A stretch of DNA of 64,000 nt from Ruegeria conchae (lineage in GTDB: Bacteria > Pseudomonadota > Alphaproteobacteria > Rhodobacterales > Rhodobacteraceae). The translations under genes were made by a program, and so were the position numbers. Shown piece after piece: positions 20,362-28,983 of the stretch (position 1 is the stretch's first letter; every line of letters starts with the position of its first letter). Where the stretch lies: assembly GCF_000192475.1 (NCBI RefSeq), contig NZ_AEYW01000006.1, forward strand, positions 620,001-684,000, read 5' to 3'. A model generated the notes under the pieces. The model saw nothing but the letters and a program-made list of their open reading frames with translations, was not told where the DNA came from and ran no database searches.

Positions 20362-21015
20362 ATGAGAAAAACTGTCCTAGCACTTATTATTGCCCTGATT
20401 GCGTTGGCCGCCTGGCAGTACAAGCTGCAGAAAACTGCAAACCAACAACTACTGATAGCCGAGCAGCGGGTTAAAGATGTCGTTTCTGCGGGAACGAACG
20501 ATCTTGATTTCAAAGATCTTACTGAACTTCGAAAGCTGCCGGCCAACATCCCGGATATTCCGAATCTCAAATCTCTGAATGCACGGGGAACCAATTTAAG
20601 TGATCTGACCGGGCTGGAAGGGAACGCAACGCTCGAGCGGCTTGACGTGAACATGACGCGGGTCTCCGATCTTAGCCCACTTAACGGTTTACCGAACCTA
20701 AAGCTGGTTTACCTCCATGATACCTGGGTTTCTGATGTTTCTCCTCTCGCGACACTGCCATCGCTTGAACGCCTTGATATCGGCAATACCCAAATTGAAA
20801 CGCTGGTGCCTGTTTTACAAATCGAGAACCTGAATTGGCTAAATCTTCACAACAGTCACGCACTCGACGGGTCTGGTGAACAATTTGCGATCTTGCAGGA
20901 ACGTCCATTTCTTCAGTTGTCAGGCGGTTCTGGTTTCCGACAAAATTATCAACCGGGCTGGCAGTACAACATGATGCAGCACCTATCGCGTTTGCGAGAA
21001 AAGCTTGGGCTTTAG
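20362..21015 (+). CDS. Leucine-rich repeat protein, membrane-anchored or exported
   Basis: 217 aa. A hydrophobic N-terminal helix (residues 4-19, ALIIALIALAAWQY) serves as anchor or uncleaved signal. From about residue 45 there are five to six internalin-like repeats of 21-22 residues with the core LxxLxxLxxLDVxxTxVSDLSPL. The C-terminus is a non-repeat cap (FLQLSGGSGFRQNYQPGW). LRR proteins bind other proteins; the partner is unknown here. No RNI or ubiquitin-ligase domain is seen. It is preceded by a 155-bp gap and appears monocistronic. Confidence 0.8.
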   Translation: MRKTVLALIIALIALAAWQYKLQKTANQQLLIAEQRVKDVVSAGTNDLDFKDLTELRKLPANIPDIPNLKSLNARGTNLSDLTGLEGNATLERLDVNMTRVSDLSPLNGLPNLKLVYLHDTWVSDVSPLATLPSLERLDIGNTQIETLVPVLQIENLNWLNLHNSHALDGSGEQFAILQERPFLQLSGGSGFRQNYQPGWQYNMMQHLSRLREKLGL

Positions 21016-21034
21016 GGTTTGTCCGGTCGCTGCC

Positions 21035-21229
21035 CTAGTCCAGATCGATCTTACCCTGAGCAATACGCTGTTTCTTGAGTGACGCCGTCGCAATCCCCTG
21101 AAACAAGATTGCCTCTCCATGATTTATATCGACAGGCTCGCGCACGCGAAGTTCTTCAATGCGCTGATCCAACGTTGTTTTCCGATCAGCAGAAATCGGC
21201 TTTATGATAGTAGCTGTGCGCTCCGGCAT
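21035..21229 (-). CDS. Small hypothetical protein
   Basis: 64 aa, MPERTATIIKPISADRKTTL.., charged and without a signal or membrane segment. Support is limited: an AGGTGA at a good distance before the ATG and a protein-like composition. No family recognised. It lies tail-to-tail with the LRR gene, with a 19-bp gap. Confidence 0.4.
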   Translation of the reverse strand: MPERTATIIKPISADRKTTLDQRIEELRVREPVDINHGEAILFQGIATASLKKQRIAQGKIDLD

Positions 21230-21320
21230 ACATCACCTGTTGACAGTCCAAGTGCTGGCATCGGTGTCTAACCAACAAATGGGCCCGTAACGTGGCGTAA
21301 ATCTGCCGGATTGGTGCCTG

Positions 21321-23225
21321 TTACCGCCCCATATCGCGAGCCAACTGATTTAAGCTCGGATCATCTGGAAGGATGGATAAAGCCTCGTCCAATGTCGCAA
21401 TCGCTGCCTGTGGACCACGATTTATGTGGGCCAGCTGTACCAGCATCGGCCAGGCCTCAGACCGTTGTGGATCTAGCGTCACAACCTCTCGGAACGCCTT
21501 TTCTGCGGCTTGGGCATTTCGCAGCGTCAGTGCCCAGCCTCCCAACACTAAGTGGGTTTCAGGAAAGTCCAGGCGATGCGAGATACTGCGCTGCCAGTCG
21601 GCCATACCCTGCTGAGCGACCGCCCGTTGATCCTGCGTCATGGCTTGTGCAGGGATGGCAAGAAACTCCTTGGCTGCCGAAATTCGGACATTGCGCAAGG
21701 GGTCTGACAATAGCGGCTCAAGCCGTGCAACACGTTCCGGCATTGGCGCTTGGCGTTGCAAAACCGGCCCATTGGCGCGAACCAGCGGATCCGGATCGGA
21801 TAACAGCGGTGCTACCCGCTGCGCAAGTACAGGCGTCGCAAAGGGTTGCAGCAGATAGAGTGCAGTCGCGCGGACAATTCCTGCCTGCTCTTTGTCCAAA
21901 GCGATCGCGATTAACGCTTCGGGATCGTCCAATTGACCAATGCTCACCGCAGCAAACGCTGTACCATAATGAACGGTTCGATGGGCAGAGTTTGGGAACC
22001 AGTCAGAAATCTGTTGCGCAGCCCAGGGCTGCCCCTCTTCCGCATGACAATCGGTGCAAGCGTCAACTCCAAGCCCCAAATCCGGTCGGGGGATTCGGAA
22101 ACTGTGATCGTGCCTGCCGTCCACGCCCATATAGACTCGCTCGATCATGTGGCAGTTCTTGCATTGGGAGCCATCAGAGTTTTCTGCATGGTGATGGTGT
22201 TCGGGCGTGTCATAACTGGCCAATCGAAGGGTTGGGAATTCCGAATTTCCAGCGGGCGAATGACACTGCGTGCACAAGCCATTCCCTTCCGCTTTTACCT
22301 CGGCCCGGTGAGGATCATGGCAATCCATGCATCCTACCCCCTCAGCATACATGCGCGACTGAAGGAACGAACCATATACGTAGACCTCGTCCAAAATCTG
22401 CCCATCCGGGTGGTAAGCGCCCGGTCGCAGGACAGCTAAATTATGTGCGTCATGAAAAGGCGTACCGGGGACCGGATTACCATCCTCCAGCGCCTCGCGC
22501 CGAGAATGGCACCCGGCGCATTGCTGGATGTCTGCCTCGGTTTGCCCCTTGCCCAATTCGATTGGAAATCCAAACGCGCCCAACCCGTCGTCAAGCGTTT
22601 TGCCAGTCGTCCACTCAAGATGCGCTGATCCTGGCCCGTGACAAGCCTCACAACCGACGCCGATTTCAACTTGTGTCGACGCATAGCGCCTTGTCTCGGC
22701 ATCGTAATTCTTCACGTAACCGGTCGCATGGCACTCGGCACAGCGCGCGTTCCAGTTCTTGTACGGCCCTGTCCAATGCAGCCCGTCATTCGGTGGTAAA
22801 TCCTGTTCTGGATAGAGGTGATACCAGCGGCTTTCTACCGTGTCCCAGACGACATCGAAACTCTGTAATCTGCCTGGTCCAGTTTCAAAGAGGTATTGCT
22901 GCAACGGCGCAATGCCGACCACCGAATGCACCGGATAGTCGGTGATAACGCCATCTTTTTCGGTGACTTGCGCCGAAAGAACGCCGTTTTTATCCACGAA
23001 AGAAACGCTCATCCCATCATGGGAAAAGCTGGTCCCATCGAAATCAGCCAGAACTTGGCCATCTTCTACCTCGGTCCAAGCGAGATCGTGATGTGACCCT
23101 TTCCAGGCTTCAGTTTCGTCTTGATGGCAATCTGCGCACAGTTCGGATCCGACATATTCCTGTGCCCAGCCAGTCGGCGTTGTTGCCCACAGGATCGCAA
23201 TCAGAATGAACTTGCGGAAGTACAT
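21321..23225 (-). CDS. Octaheme c-type cytochrome with C-terminal HEAT/TPR-like repeats
   Basis: 634 aa. Sec signal peptide MYFRKFILIAILWATTPTGWA is followed by eight CxxCH haem sites: CADCH, CAECH, CEACH, CAGCH, CMDCH, CTQCH, CKNCH and CTDCH. Additional His-rich stretches (EHHHHAEN) may supply distal ligands. The last 200 residues have no haem sites and read as HEAT-like repeats (PLLSDPDPLVRANGP, PLLSDPLRNVRISAA) followed by TPR units (AEKAFREVVTLDPQRSEAW). This resembles TPR-cytochrome c554/NrfA-like multihaem proteins of unknown substrate. ATG 23225 overlaps the YihY stop by one base (TGATG), so it is translationally coupled to that membrane protein. Confidence 0.85.
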   Translation of the reverse strand: MYFRKFILIAILWATTPTGWAQEYVGSELCADCHQDETEAWKGSHHDLAWTEVEDGQVLADFDGTSFSHDGMSVSFVDKNGVLSAQVTEKDGVITDYPVHSVVGIAPLQQYLFETGPGRLQSFDVVWDTVESRWYHLYPEQDLPPNDGLHWTGPYKNWNARCAECHATGYVKNYDAETRRYASTQVEIGVGCEACHGPGSAHLEWTTGKTLDDGLGAFGFPIELGKGQTEADIQQCAGCHSRREALEDGNPVPGTPFHDAHNLAVLRPGAYHPDGQILDEVYVYGSFLQSRMYAEGVGCMDCHDPHRAEVKAEGNGLCTQCHSPAGNSEFPTLRLASYDTPEHHHHAENSDGSQCKNCHMIERVYMGVDGRHDHSFRIPRPDLGLGVDACTDCHAEEGQPWAAQQISDWFPNSAHRTVHYGTAFAAVSIGQLDDPEALIAIALDKEQAGIVRATALYLLQPFATPVLAQRVAPLLSDPDPLVRANGPVLQRQAPMPERVARLEPLLSDPLRNVRISAAKEFLAIPAQAMTQDQRAVAQQGMADWQRSISHRLDFPETHLVLGGWALTLRNAQAAEKAFREVVTLDPQRSEAWPMLVQLAHINRGPQAAIATLDEALSILPDDPSLNQLARDMGR

Positions 23226-24082
23226 CAATTGGTTTCCGCATTTTTTAAGTCTATCAAGGCCCCGTTATACTCGGCACCCAGGATCAGCATGGCAGAACAC
23301 AGGTAGAGGAAAATCAGCGCTGCCATTGCCCCTGCGAGGCCCGCATAGGTCGCGCTATAGGTGGCAAACTGGGCGATATAGATCGAAAACCCCCATCCAC
23401 CTGCAGCCCACAATGCCAAGGTCAGGATGACCCCCGGAAGTATTTGCGAAAGCCTGTGCCGCCGTGTGGGTAAGATCAGATGAGCCAGAATAACTGTGCC
23501 TGCCGGTACTGCAACGGTGAACGTCCATCGCAGGCGGTCAACGGACAGCCAGTTATCAACATCAACAGCCGTCTTTTCCGAGACCAGACGCGTGTAGACA
23601 GGCAAAACCACCTCAACCGCTGCGATGGCCAAAATTGCGGCCCCACCGATAATAACAAGCGCAAAACACAACAGCCGGGTTTTCCAGAACGGCCAGATAT
23701 CTTTGTCATGATAGGCTTGCGTCATGGCGCGACGTACGGCAGCAACACCATTGGATGCGAAGTAGATCGCTAACAAACCGCCCAATGTGATCACGCCCGA
23801 CCCGGCACCAGCCAGCACAGCCCGCAACTCAGAAACAATCGGATCGGCGACATCTTTGGGCCAGGCACCAAAAATCAGCTCGATCAGTTCGTCCGTCACA
23901 TATCCCTGTGACAAAGCCCCCGCCAACGCCACTGTGAACAGAACAAACGGAAACAGAGCCATCATCAGTGACATCGCCACATGGCTGCTCATGACAAAAC
24001 CGTCTTTGTCATTGAACCGACGAACAGCAAGCCAGAGCGCGCGCAGAAACTGATTGGATGAGAGAATCGATACACGTGACAT
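23225..24082 (-). CDS. YihY/BrkB family inner-membrane protein
   Basis: About 285 aa with six predicted membrane segments. Family features: the FNDKDGFVMSSHVAMSLMMAL start of helix 1, the GGLLAIYFASNGVAAVRRAM block, and the last helices ALIFLYLCSAMLILGAEYN. YihY proteins were once called RNase BN, which is wrong; their transport role is unsettled. An alternative GTG start at 24088 adds two residues. It is the first gene of a two-gene unit with the octaheme cytochrome. Confidence 0.9.
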   Translation of the reverse strand: MSRVSILSSNQFLRALWLAVRRFNDKDGFVMSSHVAMSLMMALFPFVLFTVALAGALSQGYVTDELIELIFGAWPKDVADPIVSELRAVLAGAGSGVITLGGLLAIYFASNGVAAVRRAMTQAYHDKDIWPFWKTRLLCFALVIIGGAAILAIAAVEVVLPVYTRLVSEKTAVDVDNWLSVDRLRWTFTVAVPAGTVILAHLILPTRRHRLSQILPGVILTLALWAAGGWGFSIYIAQFATYSATYAGLAGAMAALIFLYLCSAMLILGAEYNGALIDLKNAETN

Positions 24083-24250
24083 CGCCACAGCCTAACGCGC
24101 CTTTTGCGCTGGCAGAACCGCCAATTCGCCATTTGTAAGGAATTCCGGCGCTTAACCATCTGTATGGATTGCATAAACTGGTAAGCCTGTGCAGGATCGT
24201 GCAAGATGTTCTCAAACACGCACCAGCGGCAAGCAGACCCAGGCCAACTC

Positions 24251-25342
24251 ATGACCTCTGATCCCGAAAATAGCCCATCCAGAGCGCGCCTGCAGTTGGG
24301 CGTATTGAGGGATGTTGTGATCGTGGCCACTCTTGTGGTGCTTGGCCTCTATGCTGGGGCGAATTTTCTGGTGCCGTTGACCATGGCACTGTTGATCAAT
24401 GTTCTGATCCTGGCCCTCAGCGATCGGGTCATCGCGGTGACACGTGTACCAATCTGGATCGCGAACTTAGCCGGAGTTACAGTCGTTTTGGCAGGCTTGT
24501 TCATGATCATGTATATTCTTGGCAGTCAGGCCACGCAGTTTGCGCGTTCAATCAACACCTATGAAAGCCAGTTTGATGGTGCGGTGCACAGAATTACCGG
24601 ATTGGTCGGAAATGACGTCACCACCTTCATTCGGGACAATTTGGTCAGCATCGATATGTCCTATGTTGCACGGCTTTTGCTGGGCAGCGCCACATCACTA
24701 CTGAACCAGTTTTTCCTGATCAGCCTGTATGTCGCATTTCTAATGGCTGAGCGCCTGGCATTTCGCAAGAAAATCCAAATTGCGGCAGGCAACCCGCAGC
24801 TCGGCGCTGATCTGGCTTCGGTTTTGGATGCTATCTCGTACAGTCTGCAGCGCTATGTCGGGGTGAAGACTTTGATCAGCCTGATCACGGCCCTCATAAG
24901 CTATTCAATATTTAAGGCACTGGGACTGGAATATGCCGAGACATGGGCCGTTCTAACATTCGCGCTGAATTTCATCCCGTCCATCGGTTCGATTATTGCC
25001 GTGATCTTTCCGTCGATGATTGCATTGGTACAATTTGAAACCATTGGACCATTCCTTGTCATCGTCCTGGGCTGTGGCACGCTGCAATTTGTGATCGGCA
25101 ATTTCCTAGACCCAGCCATGCTTGGCCGGTCTCTGAATATGTCGACCTTTCTTGTCATATTGGCACTGACATTCTGGACCACAGTCTGGGGTTTGATCGG
25201 AGCGTTTCTGAGCGTGCCCTTAACGGTGTGTATCCTGATTATATTCAGTCATATTCCAGCACTCAGGCCTGTTGCCGTTCTGATGTCGCTGGATGGTCAA
25301 TTGGGCGATGACAGCCATGCGCGTGTTGACGACAAACAATAG
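24251..25342 (+). CDS. AI-2E family transporter (PerM-like permease)
   Basis: About 363 aa. Eight membrane helices in the AI-2E arrangement: an N-terminal pair, a soluble segment between about residues 95 and 145, and a C-terminal block with the family signature FALNFIPSIGSIIAVIFP and PAMLGRSLNMSTFLVILALTFW. Substrates of this family vary (autoinducer-2 export, Na+/H+ exchange), so none is assigned. An in-frame ATG at 24206 would add 15 residues. The 3' end overlaps the next gene by about 26 bp. Confidence 0.88.
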   Translation: MTSDPENSPSRARLQLGVLRDVVIVATLVVLGLYAGANFLVPLTMALLINVLILALSDRVIAVTRVPIWIANLAGVTVVLAGLFMIMYILGSQATQFARSINTYESQFDGAVHRITGLVGNDVTTFIRDNLVSIDMSYVARLLLGSATSLLNQFFLISLYVAFLMAERLAFRKKIQIAAGNPQLGADLASVLDAISYSLQRYVGVKTLISLITALISYSIFKALGLEYAETWAVLTFALNFIPSIGSIIAVIFPSMIALVQFETIGPFLVIVLGCGTLQFVIGNFLDPAMLGRSLNMSTFLVILALTFWTTVWGLIGAFLSVPLTVCILIIFSHIPALRPVAVLMSLDGQLGDDSHARVDDKQ

Positions 25343-26453
25343 ACCTCGCCCCATCTTCATAGGCTCGGAAATCTATCGCACCTCGAGCTATGGCGCAAAA
25401 CACCCACTTGCAATCCCGCGCGTTTCTACTGTGATTGACCTCTGCAGATCGATGGGTTGGCTGAACTCGCAGAACTATCGGACCAGCCCGTGTGCCAAAC
25501 CTAAGGCACTGCAGCGATTTCATTCACCTGCTTACATTTCAGCATTAATAAACGCCGAAAAAACACAGTCGGTCTCCGACGAGGTAAAACGCAGATTTGG
25601 TCTGGGCACATTGTCCAATCCGGTATTTGGAGAAATGTATCGACGGCCAGCCACTGCCGCCGGAGGATCGATGCTGGGAGCCGAGTTAATTTGGAACGGT
25701 GGTATTGTGTTCAACCCAGCAGGAGGTACGCATCATGGATTGGAAAGTCGCGCCAACGGCTTCTGTTACCTAAACGATCCAGTTCTCGCGATCTTCAGAC
25801 TGCTTGATCTTGGGCTTGAACGAATTGTCTACATAGACATCGACGCCCATCATTGCGATGGCGTCGAGGCTGCGTTTCACGGTTCGTCAATGGTGCGCAT
25901 AATTTCGATTCATGAGGCGCGCAGATGGCCCTTTACCGGACTACTGGAAGATGACGCAGGTGGCGCCGCATGGAATTTACCTGTTGATCGAGGTCTAAAT
26001 GACGATGAATTCCAAGCCATTCTGGAGGGGATGATTCTTCCTGTAACTAAGGCTTTCCACCCACAAGCCATTATCCTACAATGCGGTGCCGACGCCGTCA
26101 CCGAAGACCCACTATCGCGCCTCGCATTGTCAAACAATGCGCACTGGCGTGCCGTTTCCAGCCTCCAACACTTAACACCTCGGTTTTTGATCTTGGGTGG
26201 CGGAGGTTATAATCCTTGGTCTGTCGGCCGTCTGTGGAGCGGTGTTTGGGCGACCCTGAACGGATATGAAATCCCTTCTCATCTGACAGAAGAACAGCAA
26301 TCTATCCTAAACGCGCTGAGTTGGAACCGAAAGACCGGTCGCGACCGACCAACCCACTGGGCAACGACACTACGTGATCCCAGTAATCCCGGGCCCATCC
26401 GCGAGGAGTTAAAGAGTGATATTCAAAAACTCAGAACTCGGAATTCATTGTAG
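25317..26453 (+). CDS. Histone deacetylase-like amidohydrolase (AcuC/HDAC superfamily)
   Basis: 378 aa. The zinc amidohydrolase active site is intact: tandem His in NPAGGTHHGL (about 139-140), the zinc ligands in YIDIDAHHCDG (about 173-178), the distal Asp in CGADAVTEDPL and the transition-state Tyr in LGGGGYNPWSVGR. Bacterial members deacetylate acetyl-CoA synthetase (AcuC), polyamines or other acetylamides; the substrate is not evident. In-frame starts at 25293 and 25308 are possible; the one chosen puts PRPIFIGSEIY near the N-terminus. It overlaps the AI-2E gene by 26 bp. Confidence 0.85.
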   Translation: MRVLTTNNRPRPIFIGSEIYRTSSYGAKHPLAIPRVSTVIDLCRSMGWLNSQNYRTSPCAKPKALQRFHSPAYISALINAEKTQSVSDEVKRRFGLGTLSNPVFGEMYRRPATAAGGSMLGAELIWNGGIVFNPAGGTHHGLESRANGFCYLNDPVLAIFRLLDLGLERIVYIDIDAHHCDGVEAAFHGSSMVRIISIHEARRWPFTGLLEDDAGGAAWNLPVDRGLNDDEFQAILEGMILPVTKAFHPQAIILQCGADAVTEDPLSRLALSNNAHWRAVSSLQHLTPRFLILGGGGYNPWSVGRLWSGVWATLNGYEIPSHLTEEQQSILNALSWNRKTGRDRPTHWATTLRDPSNPGPIREELKSDIQKLRTRNSL

Positions 26454-26476
26454 TCTGAGCAACTTCGCCCTGCTAA

Positions 26477-26530
26477 CGTTCTATCATTACTTCAAGATCC
26501 CGACTCTCGGCCATCGCAGACGATAGAACG
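26477..26530. promoter_or_regulatory. 9-bp inverted repeat upstream of the moxR operon
   Basis: CGTTCTATC at 26477-26485 and GATAGAACG at 26522-26530 are exact reverse complements separated by 36 nt, ending 37 bp before the moxR ATG. It could be a leader hairpin or two half-sites for a dimeric regulator that loops DNA. Confidence 0.45.
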
Positions 26531-26567
26531 CGAGACCGGTATTTCGGGCTATTACGGGACAATTGTT

Positions 26568-27545
26568 ATGAGCGCACTCAACCAGATTATGGATCTCAGA
26601 TCCCGTATGGGCCAATCGATCATTGGCCAGATCGAGGTGATTGATCGCCTGCTGATCGGTCTCTTGGCCAATGGTAACCTTTTGATCGAGGGCCTGCCTG
26701 GTCTGGCCAAGACACGCGCGGTCAAGGCAATGGCGAAGAATATGGATGCAAGCTTTAGCCGCATTCAGTTTACGCCGGACTTACTGCCTTCGGATGTGAC
26801 TGGGACCGAGATATTCCAGCAGACCGATGCGGGGGGTGAGTTCAAGTTCGAACCGGGACCGATTTTTGCGAACATCGTACTAGCGGATGAAATCAACCGT
26901 GCGCCCGCCAAGGTGCAGGCGGCGTTGCTGGAAGCGATGGAGGAACGGCAGGTCACTGTTTCAGGAACCACGCATAAAATGGATCCTCTGTTTATCGTTA
27001 TGGCCACCCAGAACCCCATCGAACAGGAAGGTACCTACCCACTGCCCGAAGCACAGATGGATCGATTCCTGATGCATGTTCAAATCACTTACCCCCCCGT
27101 CGAAGACGAGGTTGAAGTTATTCGCCTGGTCCGGGGCGAAGATCTTGCTGCCAACAAAGGTGGGGCGCGTGAAACTCCAGCCGCGATACCACAGGAAGCC
27201 ATCTTTGCGGCAAGGTCAGAGATCGGTCAAATCCATGTGTCTGACGCGATGGATCGTTATATGGCCGACCTCGTGCAGGCGACGCGTACGCCCGAAGCTT
27301 TGAGCCTCGAACTCGCGAGTTGGATTGAGATCGGCGCCAGTCCACGCGCCTCACTGGCGTTGGACAAATGCGGGCGCGCCCATGCCTGGATGAACGAACG
27401 CGATTATGTCGACCCTGCAGACATCCGCGCCATTGCGCATGACGTATTTCGTCATCGCGTTACACTCAGTTTCGAAGCACAAGGATCAGGCAAATCCGCA
27501 GATGACGTGATCGCAGAACTCCTTCGCCTGGTGGCGCTTCCCTAA
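26568..27545 (+). CDS. moxR: MoxR-family AAA+ ATPase
   Basis: 325 aa. Walker A-type loop EGLPGLAKT (about 45-53), Walker B LADEINRAPAK, sensor-1 ATQNPIEQEGTYPLPEAQMDRF and a C-terminal lid. MoxR ATPases act as chaperones that load metal or mature complexes, usually together with VWA-domain partners encoded alongside. It is the first gene of a six-gene operon whose downstream VWA proteins fit this pattern. A GGGA site precedes the ATG. Confidence 0.95.
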   Translation: MSALNQIMDLRSRMGQSIIGQIEVIDRLLIGLLANGNLLIEGLPGLAKTRAVKAMAKNMDASFSRIQFTPDLLPSDVTGTEIFQQTDAGGEFKFEPGPIFANIVLADEINRAPAKVQAALLEAMEERQVTVSGTTHKMDPLFIVMATQNPIEQEGTYPLPEAQMDRFLMHVQITYPPVEDEVEVIRLVRGEDLAANKGGARETPAAIPQEAIFAARSEIGQIHVSDAMDRYMADLVQATRTPEALSLELASWIEIGASPRASLALDKCGRAHAWMNERDYVDPADIRAIAHDVFRHRVTLSFEAQGSGKSADDVIAELLRLVALP

Positions 27546-27565
27546 TCGCTAAGGAAAACGGCTGC

Positions 27566-28513
27566 ATGACCCTGACTGCGCCATATCCGAACGACCCACG
27601 CGTCCGTGTCGACGCGGACCATCTATTGCAATTGGGCCCCAGATCGCAGGCACTCAGCCTGTTACCGCGTCAACCCGCGCGCTCGATCCTGAATGGTCGT
27701 CACGCCTCGCGTCTGCGTGGTCGCGGCCTGAATTTTGAAGAATTGCGTGGCTATTTGCCGGGCGACGATATCCGAACCATCGACTGGAAGGTCACTGCAC
27801 GAACCGGAAAGCCCCATGTTAGAGTCTACACCGAAGAACGTGATCGCCCTGCCCTGCTGTTGGTCGATCAGCGCATATCGATGTTCTTCGGAACAGAAGT
27901 CTATATGAAATCTGTCATCGCTGCCGAAGCCGCAGCAATTTCTGCGCATCGAATTCTTGGTCAAGGCGATCGTGTTGGAGGTCTCGTATTCAGCGATACA
28001 GACGTTGCCGAGCACAGACCACAGCGCCGCGCGGCAGCCCTTACGCGGTTCTTGTCCTCCATCGGAACAGCAAATTCCTGCTTGCATGCAGGTTTGACCC
28101 CACAGCCAACCGTGTTTCTGAATGACATGCTTTTTGAGGCGACCCGCATCACCCAAACCAGTGGACTAATTTGCCTGTTCTCAGACTGCGACGGGCTCAA
28201 TGAAAGATCGGAGAATTTGTTGCGTCAACTGGCGTTCTCAAACGATTTGATCGTTTTCAATATCGCGGATCCAACTGCAAAGACCCTCGCGCCTAACCTG
28301 AAGATGACGGTCTCAGATGGTAGCGAGCAGATTGAAATCGACAGTTCCGACCCTGAGTTATCAGACAAAATTCGAAAATCCATGGAGGATAGGTTAGCAC
28401 AACTGCACACATGGTCCCGACGATATGGTTTTCCGGTAGTTCCTATGACAACCTCTGAACCGGCTTTGGATCAGCTATTGCGCTTATTCGGGCACCGCGG
28501 AGGTCGGCGATGA
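27566..28513 (+). CDS. DUF58 domain protein (Bat operon)
   Basis: 315 aa, cytosolic. The DUF58 core is clear: GRHASRLRGRGLNFEELRGYLPGDDIRTIDWKVTART, where the PGDDxRxIDW block is the family hallmark, followed by a VWA-like fold (ALLLVDQRISMFF). Function is unknown beyond association with MoxR/VWA systems. Its stop overlaps the next start by four bases (ATGA). Confidence 0.92.
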   Translation: MTLTAPYPNDPRVRVDADHLLQLGPRSQALSLLPRQPARSILNGRHASRLRGRGLNFEELRGYLPGDDIRTIDWKVTARTGKPHVRVYTEERDRPALLLVDQRISMFFGTEVYMKSVIAAEAAAISAHRILGQGDRVGGLVFSDTDVAEHRPQRRAAALTRFLSSIGTANSCLHAGLTPQPTVFLNDMLFEATRITQTSGLICLFSDCDGLNERSENLLRQLAFSNDLIVFNIADPTAKTLAPNLKMTVSDGSEQIEIDSSDPELSDKIRKSMEDRLAQLHTWSRRYGFPVVPMTTSEPALDQLLRLFGHRGGRR

Positions 28514-28983
28514 GCATCGATACCACAGGAAAATCTCTGGTTGATCTGTTGGATATGCTAGAACCAGCGCCAAAACCTGAAACTATTTCAATGATGCCCC
28601 AGACCTGGGGATGGGTCGTGGTCGCTGTCATCCTGCTGGCATTTTTTTCGGTCGCTACAGTCCTGATACTGCGGCACAGGCGTGCGAACGCCTATAGGCG
28701 GTACGCGCTGGCAGAACTCGCATCGCCTGGCATCTCTGTGGCCAAGGTTGCCGAGATCCTTCGGCGTACTGCGTTGGCCGCATATCCTCGCGAGCAGGTC
28801 GCAGGGATTCATGGCGAAGATTGGCTGAGCTTTCTATCCCAAACCATTGATAGAAAATCATTAAATTCGGAAGTTTTCCGAGCGTTAGTTGAAGCCCCGT
28901 ATAAAGACATACCGCCAAACCCCGCTGTCACGCAGCTTGCCCGGCATTGGGTTAAAGCCCACAAACCATATCGGAGAAAGTGA
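28510..28983 (+). CDS. DUF4381 domain membrane protein
   Basis: 157 aa. One membrane helix near residues 36-58 (WGWVVVAVILLAFFSVATVLIL), then a basic RHRRANAYRRYAL turn and a cytosolic helical domain with AAYPREQVAGIHGEDWLSFL. This is the DUF4381 pattern seen between DUF58 and VWA genes in MoxR operons. Overlaps its upstream neighbour by four bases and its downstream neighbour by one, so the set is coupled. Confidence 0.88.
   Translation: MSIDTTGKSLVDLLDMLEPAPKPETISMMPQTWGWVVVAVILLAFFSVATVLILRHRRANAYRRYALAELASPGISVAKVAEILRRTALAAYPREQVAGIHGEDWLSFLSQTIDRKSLNSEVFRALVEAPYKDIPPNPAVTQLARHWVKAHKPYRRK

Noticed and set aside
21311-22945. Long plus-strand open frame (544 aa) opposite the octaheme cytochrome
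   Set aside because: The cytochrome frame has eight haem motifs and a signal peptide; the opposite frame is Pro/Arg/Ser-rich without any domain.
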